A DNA stretch of 64,000 bases from Okeania sp. SIO1I7 (GTDB taxonomy: Bacteria; Cyanobacteriota; Cyanobacteriia; Cyanobacteriales; Microcoleaceae), in NCBI GenBank assembly GCA_010672585.1, contig JAAHGF010000011.1, forward strand, positions 1-64,000. The letters are read 5' to 3'. The notes under the pieces were generated by a model. That model was not told the origin of the DNA, made no database searches, and was given only the letters and a program-made list of their open reading frames with translations. The position numbers were made by a program, and so were the translations under genes. Shown piece by piece: positions 46,407 through 56,042 of the stretch (position 1 is its first letter; every line of letters starts with the position of its first letter).

Positions 46407-47795
46407 ATGCAATTGTCTGATTCAGAGTTAAATTCAGAAGAAAAACAACAAACACAACCAAAAGTAGAACCTATTTCGGCTACATCCTTAGCAGACATGG
46501 AACCAGAACGTGGACTTTTGCCAGTGCTGAAAAATGGTAAATTTTTAATCCTCTGGAGTGGTCAAGTATTTTCCCAACTTGCAGATAAAGTTTACCTGGT
46601 ACTGACGATCGCTATTATTGCTAATCAATTCCAAGCAGCAGACCAGACTATAAGTAGATGGGTTTCGGCAATTATGATTGCTTTTACTATTCCTGCGGTG
46701 CTATTTGGAGCTGGAGCTGGTGTCTATGTGGATAGGTGGCCGAAAAAGATAGTATTGGTGGCCACAAATTTACTAAGAGGAGGATTAGTTTTGATTCTGC
46801 CACTAATATTGTGGCTGTCTAACGATTTTAATCTGGGCAATTTACCTTTGGGATTTTGCTTAATGTTGCTTTTGACTTTTCTAGTTTCTACCCTAACTCA
46901 ATTTTTTGCCCCTGCTGAACAAGCGGTAATTCCTTTAATTGTGGAAAAACGACATCTACTTTCGGCTAATTCTTTATATACAACTACTATGATGGCTTCT
47001 GTAATTATTGGCTTTGCAGTGGGAGACCCATTATTAGAGTTGGCTGATAGTTTAGTGAGCAAAATTGGTGTAGGGGAAGCTATAGGTAAAGAGTTGGTTG
47101 TAGGAGGGAGTTATGCGATCGCTGGTTTATTACTAATTTTAATTAAAACTGGGGAACAGAGGGACTTAAGTGAAAAGGAACAACCTCATATTTTGGAAGA
47201 TTTGGGGGATGGCCTAAATTACCTGAAAAATCATCTTCAAGTTCGTAACGCGATTATTCAACAAATCATTTTATTTTCTATTTTTGCAGCTTTGGCAGTT
47301 TTAGCTGTACGTCTGGCAGAGATTATTCCTGGTATGGAGGCTGAAGAATTTGGATTTTTATTAGCTGCTGCTGGTATAGGTATGGCTATCGGCGCTGGAA
47401 TAGTTGGTCAACTTGGACATTGGTTATCCCATTTTCAACTCAGTCTCATTGGATCTATAGGAATGGCAAGTTCTTTAGTTGGTTTGTCGATATTTAACCA
47501 ACAGTTGTGGGTGAGTATGGGTTTGATTGGTATTTTGGGAATGTTTGGTGCAATAGTGGGAGTGCCGATGCAAACTACTGTTCAAGCTGAAACTCCTGAA
47601 GAAATGCGGGGTAAAGTATTTGGTCTCCAGAATAATGCGGTTAATATTGCTCTTAGTTTACCTTTGGCTTTAGCGGGAGTTGCAGAAACTTTTTTGGGCT
47701 TATCAACTGTTCTTCTTGGGTTGGCAGGGGTAGCAATATTAGCAGGTATATTTTTCAGTACCGTTCATAGCTCAACTAATCAAGGCCAGCATTGA
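46407..47795 (+). CDS. MFS transporter
   Basis: Major facilitator superfamily protein of 462 residues with about 12 predicted transmembrane helices, preceded by a polar 40-residue N terminus. Helix 1 begins LKNGKFLILWSGQVFSQLADKVYLV, and the loop 2-3 signature appears as GAGVYVDRWPKKIVLV. The style (LWSGQxxSxxGDxxY, then FFAPAEQAVIPLIV) is that of the MFS_3/enterobactin exporter-like group often annotated as drug or siderophore efflux. The substrate cannot be inferred. It follows recO on the same strand across a MITE. Confidence 0.88.
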   Translation: MQLSDSELNSEEKQQTQPKVEPISATSLADMEPERGLLPVLKNGKFLILWSGQVFSQLADKVYLVLTIAIIANQFQAADQTISRWVSAIMIAFTIPAVLFGAGAGVYVDRWPKKIVLVATNLLRGGLVLILPLILWLSNDFNLGNLPLGFCLMLLLTFLVSTLTQFFAPAEQAVIPLIVEKRHLLSANSLYTTTMMASVIIGFAVGDPLLELADSLVSKIGVGEAIGKELVVGGSYAIAGLLLILIKTGEQRDLSEKEQPHILEDLGDGLNYLKNHLQVRNAIIQQIILFSIFAALAVLAVRLAEIIPGMEAEEFGFLLAAAGIGMAIGAGIVGQLGHWLSHFQLSLIGSIGMASSLVGLSIFNQQLWVSMGLIGILGMFGAIVGVPMQTTVQAETPEEMRGKVFGLQNNAVNIALSLPLALAGVAETFLGLSTVLLGLAGVAILAGIFFSTVHSSTNQGQH

Positions 47796-47894
47796 GAGTC
47801 TTAACAATCAGCGAGCTAATAGACCTTAGTTGAATAGTTCATAAAAATATAGTCAAATACGAATCTTTGGTTGAGAATGTAGTAGAAGCTAAAC

Positions 47895-48103
47895 AAATCC
47901 GGAATACTTTTTACCGGGAGCAGATTTTCAAAGATGTTCTTTTAATTGTCTATCAGTCATTTAATTTTAGGAGGGGTTACTACCTAGGTTTTCTATTCCG
48001 GAATACTTTTTACCGGGAGCAGATTTTATAGGAGGGGTTACTACCTAGGTTTTCCATTCCGGAATACTTTTTACCGGGAGCAGATTTTCATGAGCTTCTT
48101 TTA
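47895..48103. repeat. Repeat cluster R (TTCCGGAATACTTTTTACCGG), left part
   Basis: The phrase CCGGAATACTTTTTACCGGG with GAGCAGATTTT follows at about 47899, 47998 and 48058, separated by AGGAGGGGTTACTACCTAGG phrases and ATTGTCTATCAGTCATTTAA. The cluster continues after the tnpB element at 49453-49643, so the insertion sequence landed inside it. Confidence 0.8.
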
Positions 48104-48224
48104 TCTAAACGTTGGCATTTATACCCGCGCTCTCCCGTAGGGGAGCGTCGTATGGGAATGCCAATCAATGTTGCGGTTTCACAAATAATCTGTTAAGATG
48201 TAAGAGTAGAAAAGCAAACAGTAG

Positions 48225-49430
48225 ATGGTTGAGAAAGCATACAAATTTAGGTTTTACCCTACTCAGTCGCAAGAGAATTTGCTACGGAGAACTTTGGGCT
48301 GTGTTCGACTAATCTACAACAAAGCTTTAGATGCTAGAACTCAAACCTGGTATGAACAAAAGCAAAGAGTGAGCTATAAACAAACCTCAGCTATGCTGAC
48401 GAACTGGAAAAAGCAGGAGGATTTAGATTTCCTGACTGAAGTCAGTAGCGTCCCATTACAACAAAGTTTGAGACATCTACAAACTGCCTTCACTAACTTT
48501 TTTAGTGGACGTGCCAAATATCCCAACTTTAAGAAAAAGCGTAATGGTGGTAGTGCAGAATTTACAAAGTCCGCATTTAAGTGGAAAGATGGTCAAATCT
48601 ATCTAGCTAAATGTGCTGAACCGTTAGCTATTAGATGGAGTAGGCAACTACCACCTGGTTGTATACCTAGCACAATTACAGTTAAGCTTGACCCTTCTGG
48701 CAGATGGTCTGTATCTTTGAGAGTCAATGACACTAGAAATTTGAGTCTCAAACCAGTAAAAAAACAAGTTGGTATTGACTTAGGAATTAGTAGTTTACTA
48801 ACTACAAGTGATGGAGAAAAATTTGCTAACCCAAAGAATCATTACAAGTTATACAAAAAACTGAGGTTAGCCCAAAAATCACTTTCTCGTAAAACCAAAG
48901 GCTCTAATAACTATCACAAAGCCAGGATCAAAGTCGCGAGGATACACGCAAAAATCAAAGATTCAAGACTAGACTATACCCATAAGTTAACCACTCAACT
49001 GATTAGAGAAAATCAAACTATTGTAGTTGAAGATTTAGCGGTAAAAAATATGGTCAAGAATCACAAATTAGCAAAAGCAATTAGTGATGCTAACTGGGGA
49101 GAATTAGTCAGGCAATTAGAGTACAAAGCTGATTGGTATGGACGGGAATTAATCAAGATTGATAGATACTTTCCCAGTTCTAAACGTTGCTCTAATTGTG
49201 GTCATATAGTGGAAAAATTACCTCTAAGTGTAAGAGAGTGGGAATGCCCAGAGTGTGATAGTCGCCATGACCGCGACATAAACGCTTCGATAAATATTTT
49301 GGCTGCGGGACTCGCAGTGTCAGTCTGTGGAGCGACCGTAAGACCCGAAGAGAGTAAATCCCGGAAGGCAGGTGCTAAGAAACAGAAAGCCCCTAACAGT
49401 GATGTTAGGGAATCCCGCGCTGTCTCATAG
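48225..49430 (+). CDS. tnpB: RNA-guided nuclease TnpB
   Basis: A 401-residue TnpB with an intact canonical RuvC triad: D185 in GIDLGISS, E269 in IVVEDLAVKNM and D351 in HDRDINASIN. The zinc ribbon is complete with C322/C325 (CSNCG) and C341/C344 (CPEC). The N terminus is the usual YKFRFYPTQSQENLLRRTLGCVRLIYNKAL. The 3' end of the gene overlaps the predicted omegaRNA. No tnpA in the window, so transposition would need one in trans. The closeness of this element to the surrounding repeat suggests fairly recent insertion. Confidence 0.95.
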   Translation: MVEKAYKFRFYPTQSQENLLRRTLGCVRLIYNKALDARTQTWYEQKQRVSYKQTSAMLTNWKKQEDLDFLTEVSSVPLQQSLRHLQTAFTNFFSGRAKYPNFKKKRNGGSAEFTKSAFKWKDGQIYLAKCAEPLAIRWSRQLPPGCIPSTITVKLDPSGRWSVSLRVNDTRNLSLKPVKKQVGIDLGISSLLTTSDGEKFANPKNHYKLYKKLRLAQKSLSRKTKGSNNYHKARIKVARIHAKIKDSRLDYTHKLTTQLIRENQTIVVEDLAVKNMVKNHKLAKAISDANWGELVRQLEYKADWYGRELIKIDRYFPSSKRCSNCGHIVEKLPLSVREWECPECDSRHDRDINASINILAAGLAVSVCGATVRPEESKSRKAGAKKQKAPNSDVRESRAVS

Positions 49431-49452
49431 AGCAGCGTCGGGAGGATGTCAA
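49377..49452 (+). ncRNA. omegaRNA 3' scaffold of the complete tnpB element
   Basis: The last 76 bp of the element, overlapping the tnpB 3' end, carry two hairpins (CCCTAAC/GTTAGGG and CCCG-CGCTG/CAGCG-T-CGGG) followed by GGATGTCAA. TnpB guides are the bases directly after the element, so the current guide begins ATTGTCTATCAGTC. The 5' limit of the RNA is not visible. Confidence 0.6.
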
Positions 49453-49643
49453 ATTGTCTATCAGTCATTTAATTTTAGTCGGGGTTGCCCCCTAGCTTTT
49501 CCATTCCGGAATACTTTTTTTTCGGAGCAGACTTTAACTGTCTATCAGTCATTTAATTTTAGTCGGGGTTGCTCTCTAGTTTTTATGTTCCGGAATACTT
49601 TTTACCGGGAGCAGATTTTCATAAGCTTCTTTTAATTGTCTAT
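49453..49643. repeat. Repeat cluster R, right part
   Basis: Continues the cluster with TAGTCGGGGTTGC phrases and CCGGAATACTTTTT at about 49506 and 49591, ending CTTCTTTTAATTGTCTAT where a second, partial IS end begins. Confidence 0.75.
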
Positions 49644-49719
49644 AAGAAACAGAAAGTCTCTAACAGTGATGCTAGGGAATCCCGCGCTGTCTCGTAGAGC
49701 AGCGTCGGGAGGATGTCAA
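49644..49719 (+). ncRNA. Second, stand-alone copy of the 76-bp omegaRNA 3' scaffold
   Basis: Aligns without gaps to 49377-49452 with about four substitutions. Changes fall in the first hairpin (GTCTCTAAC.../GCTAGGG) and the second loop, so both stems stay largely pairable. It begins exactly where repeat R is broken (after GTCTAT) and ends GGATGTCAA followed by a different guide, TCTTCCAAGATAATC. No left end or tnpB accompanies it. Confidence 0.65.
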
Positions 49720-49780
49720 TCTTCCAAGATAATCATATTAATAACTTATAGCTGATAGCTGACGGCTGACTGCTGAATGC

Positions 49781-51180
<1,400 letters not shown>

Positions 51181-52503
51181 GTGCAACATTTGAAACGACC
51201 AATAATTCGGCTTTTGGCAGTTATCTTTCCTGTAGTTTTGGGAGCGCTGTTAGTTTTCGGCGAACCTGCCTTTGCTGATGGTCTGCGTTGTCATGAAGCT
51301 GCTACAACGGAACACTGCATTTTGACACCGAATAGTAAACCTTATAATTTAGACTTGAATGCTGGTTACATAATCAAGCTGAGGAGTGCACAGCCAAAAG
51401 ATGAAAAATCTCTTACTGATTGCTATAATAAGGCAATTTACGCAGAATTCGAGTTTAATGGAACAAATGAATCTCAACAGGTAGAATTTTCAGAGACTTA
51501 TCCTATTCAGGCAAATTGGGAGTTGCACTTCAATACACCTCTTTCTGGTGATCCTGCTAATGGTACAGGTACATTGAAGATTAAAGATGATACCGAGTGT
51601 CACTTGGAGGTGGACGTTTATCCAAATCAGACCCTCCAATTATTTTCTGGTTTAAAGAGTACACAGGATCAAGAACTTGGGAATGATAGTGATAAAAATG
51701 AAAGTGGGCATTTTGTCATAGCCAGAGATTACTATGCTGCAGTCGCAGAGACAAATCAAAACAATTGCAATGATGATGACGATTATTTTAATGATGTTCA
51801 AAAAATTTGTTATAAAAGACTAGGCAGTCTAACAAGTATTACTGGGGAGAATTTTCCAGCTTTGGGAGGAGCAGCTGTCGCTCAAATAATCATTAAGCCT
51901 AATTCAATTCGCGCTCCTCACTGGCATCTACAGTTTGCAGAAGCTGGTTACTGTTATGAGGGTATTGGACAAGTAGGAGTCATTGTTCCTTCTAAAACTA
52001 TACCCAAAGCTGACGAGGATATAACAGAAGATAACGAGGATTTCTATAAGGAGAAAATCGTTGAGGAAATCTTCCTGAAACCGAATGAGGTTTTCCTCTT
52101 CCCTGAAGGTAGTCAACACTACTTACGGAATATTGGCAATGAGGATTTTAAGTGTGCTCTTTTCTTTGCCGAAGGTCCACCTCTCAACGGAGACCAATTA
52201 CTTACCATTAGTTTACAAAACATCGTGGGCAATACACCTACGGGAGTTCTCGATTCTGTGTTTGCTATGGAGAGGAGTGATGATGATCATTCTTTAGAAT
52301 ATACATCTGAGCAAATTTCAAAGTCGCCTGCTCAAAAATTTTCATCAAAAAAGCAAGGTCCTGAGGTTATTCCAGTAGTTGAGGCGTGTAGTGGTGAACC
52401 ACCTAGCATTGAGGCTCCAGGATGTCCTCCTCCTCCTTCTCCTGATGGAGGAAACGAACGCATCCGATTTAGTCCTTCTCTTTACTCTGACCTAGACCCT
52501 TAA
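51181..52503 (+). CDS. Secreted cupin-domain protein
   Basis: A 440-residue exported protein starting at GTG 51181 behind AAGGAG. Residues 1-33 are a Sec signal peptide ending ...VFGEPAFA. The first half is a cysteine-containing domain without recognised family. The second half is a cupin barrel: GGAAVAQIIIKPNSIRAPHW, then HLQFAEAGYCYEGIGQVGV and LFPEGSQHYLRNIG. HxH, a downstream Glu and a final His would hold Mn or Fe as in oxalate decarboxylases and germins, but only one such barrel is clear. The substrate is unknown. The C terminus is proline-rich. A strong hairpin follows at 52567-52594. Confidence 0.8.
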   Translation: MQHLKRPIIRLLAVIFPVVLGALLVFGEPAFADGLRCHEAATTEHCILTPNSKPYNLDLNAGYIIKLRSAQPKDEKSLTDCYNKAIYAEFEFNGTNESQQVEFSETYPIQANWELHFNTPLSGDPANGTGTLKIKDDTECHLEVDVYPNQTLQLFSGLKSTQDQELGNDSDKNESGHFVIARDYYAAVAETNQNNCNDDDDYFNDVQKICYKRLGSLTSITGENFPALGGAAVAQIIIKPNSIRAPHWHLQFAEAGYCYEGIGQVGVIVPSKTIPKADEDITEDNEDFYKEKIVEEIFLKPNEVFLFPEGSQHYLRNIGNEDFKCALFFAEGPPLNGDQLLTISLQNIVGNTPTGVLDSVFAMERSDDDHSLEYTSEQISKSPAQKFSSKKQGPEVIPVVEACSGEPPSIEAPGCPPPPSPDGGNERIRFSPSLYSDLDP

Positions 52504-52566
52504 GACTATTGAAGTGTATCTCAATTTTGAATTAAGAAATTACTTTGCATAATGTATTAACATCTT

Positions 52567-52594
52567 CCCGCGTTGTGCTTACGGACAACGCGGG
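52567..52594 (+). terminator. Strong hairpin after the cupin gene
   Basis: CCCGCGTTGT pairs perfectly with ACAACGCGGG around an 8-nt loop. It may be the cupin terminator. Read on the minus strand it gives GAAATCCCGCG...CGCGGGAAGATGTTAA, close to the right-end pattern of the tnpB elements (GAATCCCG...CGGGAGGATGTCAA), so an IS605-type remnant is an alternative. Confidence 0.55.
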
Positions 52595-52723
52595 ATTTCC
52601 TTATGCTTTTATTGAAATCTTGCCTCATGTTAAGCATTTTTTACTTGCTTAAGATACAAACTTGTTGATAAGATAACTCTGCAAACGACAGATCGTCATA
52701 TCAACTTAAATGAGCAAACAACT

Positions 52724-52930
52724 ATGAAACCTACTAACAGTAGACGATGGATTAGGATAGTGCTATGTGCTTTGGTGATAGTTGCGATCGCTTTGAGTAC
52801 AACAACTTCTCCAGTTATGGCAGACGAAACTAAAACCTGTGAAGCAAACATTCGTTACGAAGTCAGTACCCCATGGGGAAAAACAAACAGCCAACTTGAT
52901 AAAAGAGGAAGTCTAAATAGCAATATTTAG
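52724..52930 (+). CDS. Short secreted protein, probably truncated
   Basis: A 68-residue ORF with a good signal peptide (RRWIRIVLCALVIVAIALST ending VMADE) and then only about 35 mature residues containing one cysteine. The ORF ends where a duplicated phosphoesterase fragment begins on the other strand, so the original C terminus was probably cut off by that rearrangement. It may once have resembled the preceding secreted cupin gene, which has a similar signal peptide and cysteine context. Confidence 0.5.
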   Translation: MKPTNSRRWIRIVLCALVIVAIALSTTTSPVMADETKTCEANIRYEVSTPWGKTNSQLDKRGSLNSNI

Positions 52931-52943
52931 AATCGCCGTCGGT

Positions 52944-53210
52944 TTAGTGTGGGGAGTACGTCAAAGTTCTAAAGGAAACTTCATTAGTATTAGGATTATA
53001 AAGAGTATAGGTAGCATTTCCCGCCAAACTTCCCACATTACCTACCTCTATAACCTGACGGGGTGTCGTCAAAGTTTGAGTAGATGATGTTGTCTCAATA
53101 GCACCCACTTCAGCTCCCAACTTTGTCACCCCACTACTCACCGAACCATTTTCTAACTGATATTTAAAAGCTAAACCAGAGCGACCACAAAATAAAAATA
53201 AGATTAGCAT
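52944..53210 (-). pseudogene. Duplicated C-terminal fragment of the metallophosphoesterase-like gene at 56043
   Basis: About 70 residues (LFCGRSGLAFKYQLENGSVS onward, through VGAIETTSSTQTLTTPRQVI) match the C terminus of the gene at 56043-56765 with only a few changes, and the DNA matches over about 230 bp (52966-53193 versus 56054-56283). The start of the domain is absent. It sits between the truncated secreted ORF and the amine oxidase, marking a rearrangement junction. Confidence 0.85.
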
Positions 53211-53227
53211 TCTTGATTAAAACTGTT

Positions 53228-54451
53228 CTAAACTGAATAGGCAGTGAAAATAGTTTGTAAGGCTCTTTGCACAATATCTTCATCTGAAAGTGCCGATAAG
53301 GCTAAAGCTGGTGGCCCCCCATTTAAAACCATAATCATAGGTTCTTTAATGTATAGATAAAGATTAAACCATTGGTTAAACTGCCCCGGAGGAAGATCGT
53401 TTTCTGGAGTTAATATCCAGGTAGTTGATAGATCCCAAAATGGCTCATCGAATAACAAATAAACTTTGTCTAAAGTACCCATTCCGAGTCGATCGATAGC
53501 TCGCTGCTTATTTTTGGGCAATACAGGATTGAACTTGATATCTCCTCTTTTGAATACACCAAGGGGGACTGTTACCAAAACCGCATCAAAAGATTGATTA
53601 TTAATTTTCTCAAAACCCAGTGTCACTCCTTTTTGAGTTCTCGAAATTTCCTTAACCAGTGTATTCAATTTAATTTTGTAGTCACCCTTGAAGGCTGCCA
53701 AAATACCTGTGTATCCATCTGGGAATATGACATCGGGACCATCGTAGTCGTTCACGAAGAGATAAGCCAACTGATTGATTTGATCTGCATTTGTTCCAGC
53801 CGTGTGCTGGATACTAACAACATTTTCCAACCATCCTGGGGCATCGCGGTCTCTAATTTTACGCCCACCACGTCCTCGAATAATGTAATCATCTTTTTCC
53901 GTTTGGATAAGTCGCTGACTTAGCCCCTCAGCCAAATCCACAAGGGGGTTTCCGTTTATCCCATGAATCCAACTCGCTCCCAGTTCCAATGGTACTCCCA
54001 GTCGTTCATCTGTCCATATCCGTCCCCCAATGCGATCGCGTGCTTCAAACACAGTAACTTCTCGACCATTTGTGGAAAGTTTATGTGCTGAGGCAAGGCC
54101 GCTCATTCCCGCACCAATAATTGCAATCCTATCAGCACTACCTTGCAAAATTGAGTTAGCTGCCCGAAGCCCGGATTCGTAGGCGGCATGAACTGTACTG
54201 TTGTGCTTTGGAAAGGTAGCTTCACCAGCAAAAAATATCTTCTTGTCAATGGGTTGCTCCAGGGCACCAATGTCACTGCGCGAAGCTCCCTTTGGGATGT
54301 ATGAATATGAGCCATAAGTGTAGGGGTCACGACTCCAATTGGTTCGGATGTAGCCCAGAAGCTTTTGTTTTTTTGCCTGAAAACCATGCCAGGGCAAGAA
54401 ATTCAAAAGTAAGCCACTGGTAACTCCATGCAGTAATAATCGTCGATTCAT
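53228..54451 (-). CDS. Flavin amine oxidase with circularly permuted domain order
   Basis: A 407-residue FAD-dependent amine oxidase in unusual order. Residues 1-20 look like a twin-arginine-type leader (MNRRLLLHGVTSGLLL). Residues 30-100 hold what is normally the C-terminal FAD segment: RTNWSRDPYTYGSYSYIPKG and FFAGEATFPKHNSTVHAAYE. Only then comes the normally N-terminal dinucleotide fold: IAIIGAGMSGLASAHKL (113-118 GxGxxG) and EARDRIGGRIWT. The protein ends DIVQRALQTIFTAYSV, just where the moved segment would usually follow. No second C-terminal copy is found downstream. The total length equals a normal enzyme, so folding by permutation is plausible. Confidence 0.8.
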   Translation of the reverse strand: MNRRLLLHGVTSGLLLNFLPWHGFQAKKQKLLGYIRTNWSRDPYTYGSYSYIPKGASRSDIGALEQPIDKKIFFAGEATFPKHNSTVHAAYESGLRAANSILQGSADRIAIIGAGMSGLASAHKLSTNGREVTVFEARDRIGGRIWTDERLGVPLELGASWIHGINGNPLVDLAEGLSQRLIQTEKDDYIIRGRGGRKIRDRDAPGWLENVVSIQHTAGTNADQINQLAYLFVNDYDGPDVIFPDGYTGILAAFKGDYKIKLNTLVKEISRTQKGVTLGFEKINNQSFDAVLVTVPLGVFKRGDIKFNPVLPKNKQRAIDRLGMGTLDKVYLLFDEPFWDLSTTWILTPENDLPPGQFNQWFNLYLYIKEPMIMVLNGGPPALALSALSDEDIVQRALQTIFTAYSV

Positions 54452-55320
54452 TTTTAGCTAGCATTTATCAAAAGATCATTAGTTACTTTAGCCTAAATTT
54501 GATAAATATTAAGTGTAGTAAAAAAAGTGTTTGGGGAAGGGTAGAGCGATCGCTTATCTGCTATAATTTTCCTTATTTAGATTCCACAAAATTCTCAATC
54601 TGTCGAACTACTGATTAGGGAGCTACAAAAAGTCAGCATTTTCAGCAGAGAAGGGCGGAAAAATCAAGGGTTTTTTTTCTACTGAGAACTTTGTACTGTC
54701 CAATAAAATTTGTACAACTTAATTTTTACATGAATCCTATGAAGAAAAAATTGATTATTCTTTTAAAGAATATTTCCCTTATAGCTGAACAAAGAAAACA
54801 AAAACCAACCGCACAAAAAGAAAGTCAAAGATGGCTTGATAGTCTCATCAAAACCGAGTCAATCATTCCTTCTGACTTGCAAGTATGGGTAAATATAGCA
54901 TACTTTTCTAGGCAAAGGCTTTTAAATATTGCCAGAAAAGCATTATAAAATTAGTTGGCACGCTCATTGCAGCTTCTCTAGTTTTAAGCCAAGCTAGTTA
55001 TTTGGTGTAAATATAATAGAGTTGAAAGAGAGTTTAGATGATAACATCGCTCTTTAGGCTAACATTTAGATTTTTTAGTCTGATATTCTAGATGTAAGCA
55101 TTTAGCCGTCAGCCATCAGCTATCAGCTATTGCTTTTAGTCTAGGATAAAAGCAATATTTAATTGTCTTACTACAAAAGTTGCCTCCTTATACCCTTAAA
55201 GTCAGTTATTAATTTAAATACTGTCCTTAAGGAGACATTCTTGTTGCTGATAGCTGACAGCTAATAGCTGAATGCTTACTTCTAGATTAGTAACGAAATA
55301 ACTATATCCCCTAAGTAAAA
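54452..55320. other. Spacer with direct-repeat arm, possible transposase scrap and GCTGATAGCTGA repeats
   Basis: The second arm of the 54-bp direct repeat is at 54613-54666. GCTGATAGCTGACAGC-like phrases occur at 55095-55135 (inverted) and 55245-55275, and again at 49750. A HIP1 site lies at 54547. Apart from the possible transposase remnant at 54730 nothing is coding. Confidence 0.5.
54730..54948 (+). pseudogene. Possible IS4-type transposase remnant
   Basis: A 72-residue ORF (MNPMKKKLIILLKNISLIAE...). The middle, QRKQKPTAQKESQRWLDSL followed by IIPSDLQV, resembles the KESxRW-type block before the second DDE aspartate of IS4 transposases. The expected DREADIY motif is not reached. It lies just inside the right-hand 54-bp repeat. 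Weakly supported; it could be an unrelated small gene. Confidence 0.3.
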
Positions 55321-55875
55321 ATGTTAACTATTGGAACACAAAAAAGCGATCGAATTAGCACAATTACTAATACAACTTGGGCTGAATATATTAGTTTAGA
55401 TTTGCCCAGTAAACGAGTCTCATTTCGCAATGGAGTTATTACTATCGTGTCCCCAGGACGTAACCATGAATTAATTGGTGATTATATTAGAGCAATTATT
55501 TGGGCTTACTGCCGTCAAAACAACCTTCCACTGTTTCCTTACAATCAAACTACTCTTAAGGAAGAAGGAAAAGAGGGGAAAGAACCTGATGTAGCTTACT
55601 GTTTTGAAATAGACAAAGACTTGCCAGATTTGGCAGTAGAAATAAATCTCACATCAGGGAGTATCGACGATTTAACTAAATATCAATACTTAAAGATTCC
55701 TGAAGTTTGGCTATGGGAAAACAATAAAGTTAGATTCTTTGTTACCAGTGATTCAGGATATTTAGAATTAACAATAAGCAATTCTCTGCCTAACTTAAAA
55801 AGCGATCGCGTGACAACAATTGTCAATAGTTGTTTTGGTAAAAGTGTTTTAGAAGTAGAAAATTATTTCCGTTAA
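55321..55875 (+). CDS. Uma2 family (DUF820) PD-(D/E)XK endonuclease-like protein
   Basis: A 184-residue protein of the large cyanobacterial Uma2/DUF820 family, a restriction-endonuclease fold of unknown cellular role. Core motifs: NGVITIVSPGRNHELIGDYI, EPDVAYCF (metal-binding D), then LPDLAVEINLTSG (the E-x-N variant of ExK) and YQYLKIPEVWLWENNKVRFF. These genes are often present in many mobile copies. It starts at ATG 55321 with no strong ribosome binding site. Confidence 0.88.
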   Translation: MLTIGTQKSDRISTITNTTWAEYISLDLPSKRVSFRNGVITIVSPGRNHELIGDYIRAIIWAYCRQNNLPLFPYNQTTLKEEGKEGKEPDVAYCFEIDKDLPDLAVEINLTSGSIDDLTKYQYLKIPEVWLWENNKVRFFVTSDSGYLELTISNSLPNLKSDRVTTIVNSCFGKSVLEVENYFR

Positions 55876-56042
55876 AGCTTAATTAAAAAATAACAAAATA
55901 GTATAGATTAATGTTACCGAACCCATTAATATCTATTTCAAAATGATCGTTAGTTTTGTTCACAAACAGATAGTCTCCAATAGATATTTTATGATATAGT
56001 TAAAGAGCTAACCTTTTCTTCTACTAAATAAACTGGCCATTT

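Larger units (their letters stand above)
48104..49452 (+). mobile_element. Complete TnpB-only insertion sequence (IS200/IS605 family), boundaries from the empty site
   Basis: The flanks GCTTCTTTTA (ending 48103) and ATTGTCTATCAGTCAT (from 49453) join into a sequence present unbroken at 47930 (TTCTTTTAATTGTCTATCAG), giving a 1349-bp element with no target duplication, as expected for this family. The left end has hairpin CGCTCTCCC/GGGGAGCG (48125-48145) and a TGTTAAGAT box at 48190. The right end has hairpins CCCTAACAGTGATGTTAGGG and CCCGCGCTG/CAGCGTCGGG (49414-49442) and ends GGATGTCAA. The omegaRNA should end there and take its guide from position 49453 on. Confidence 0.85.
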
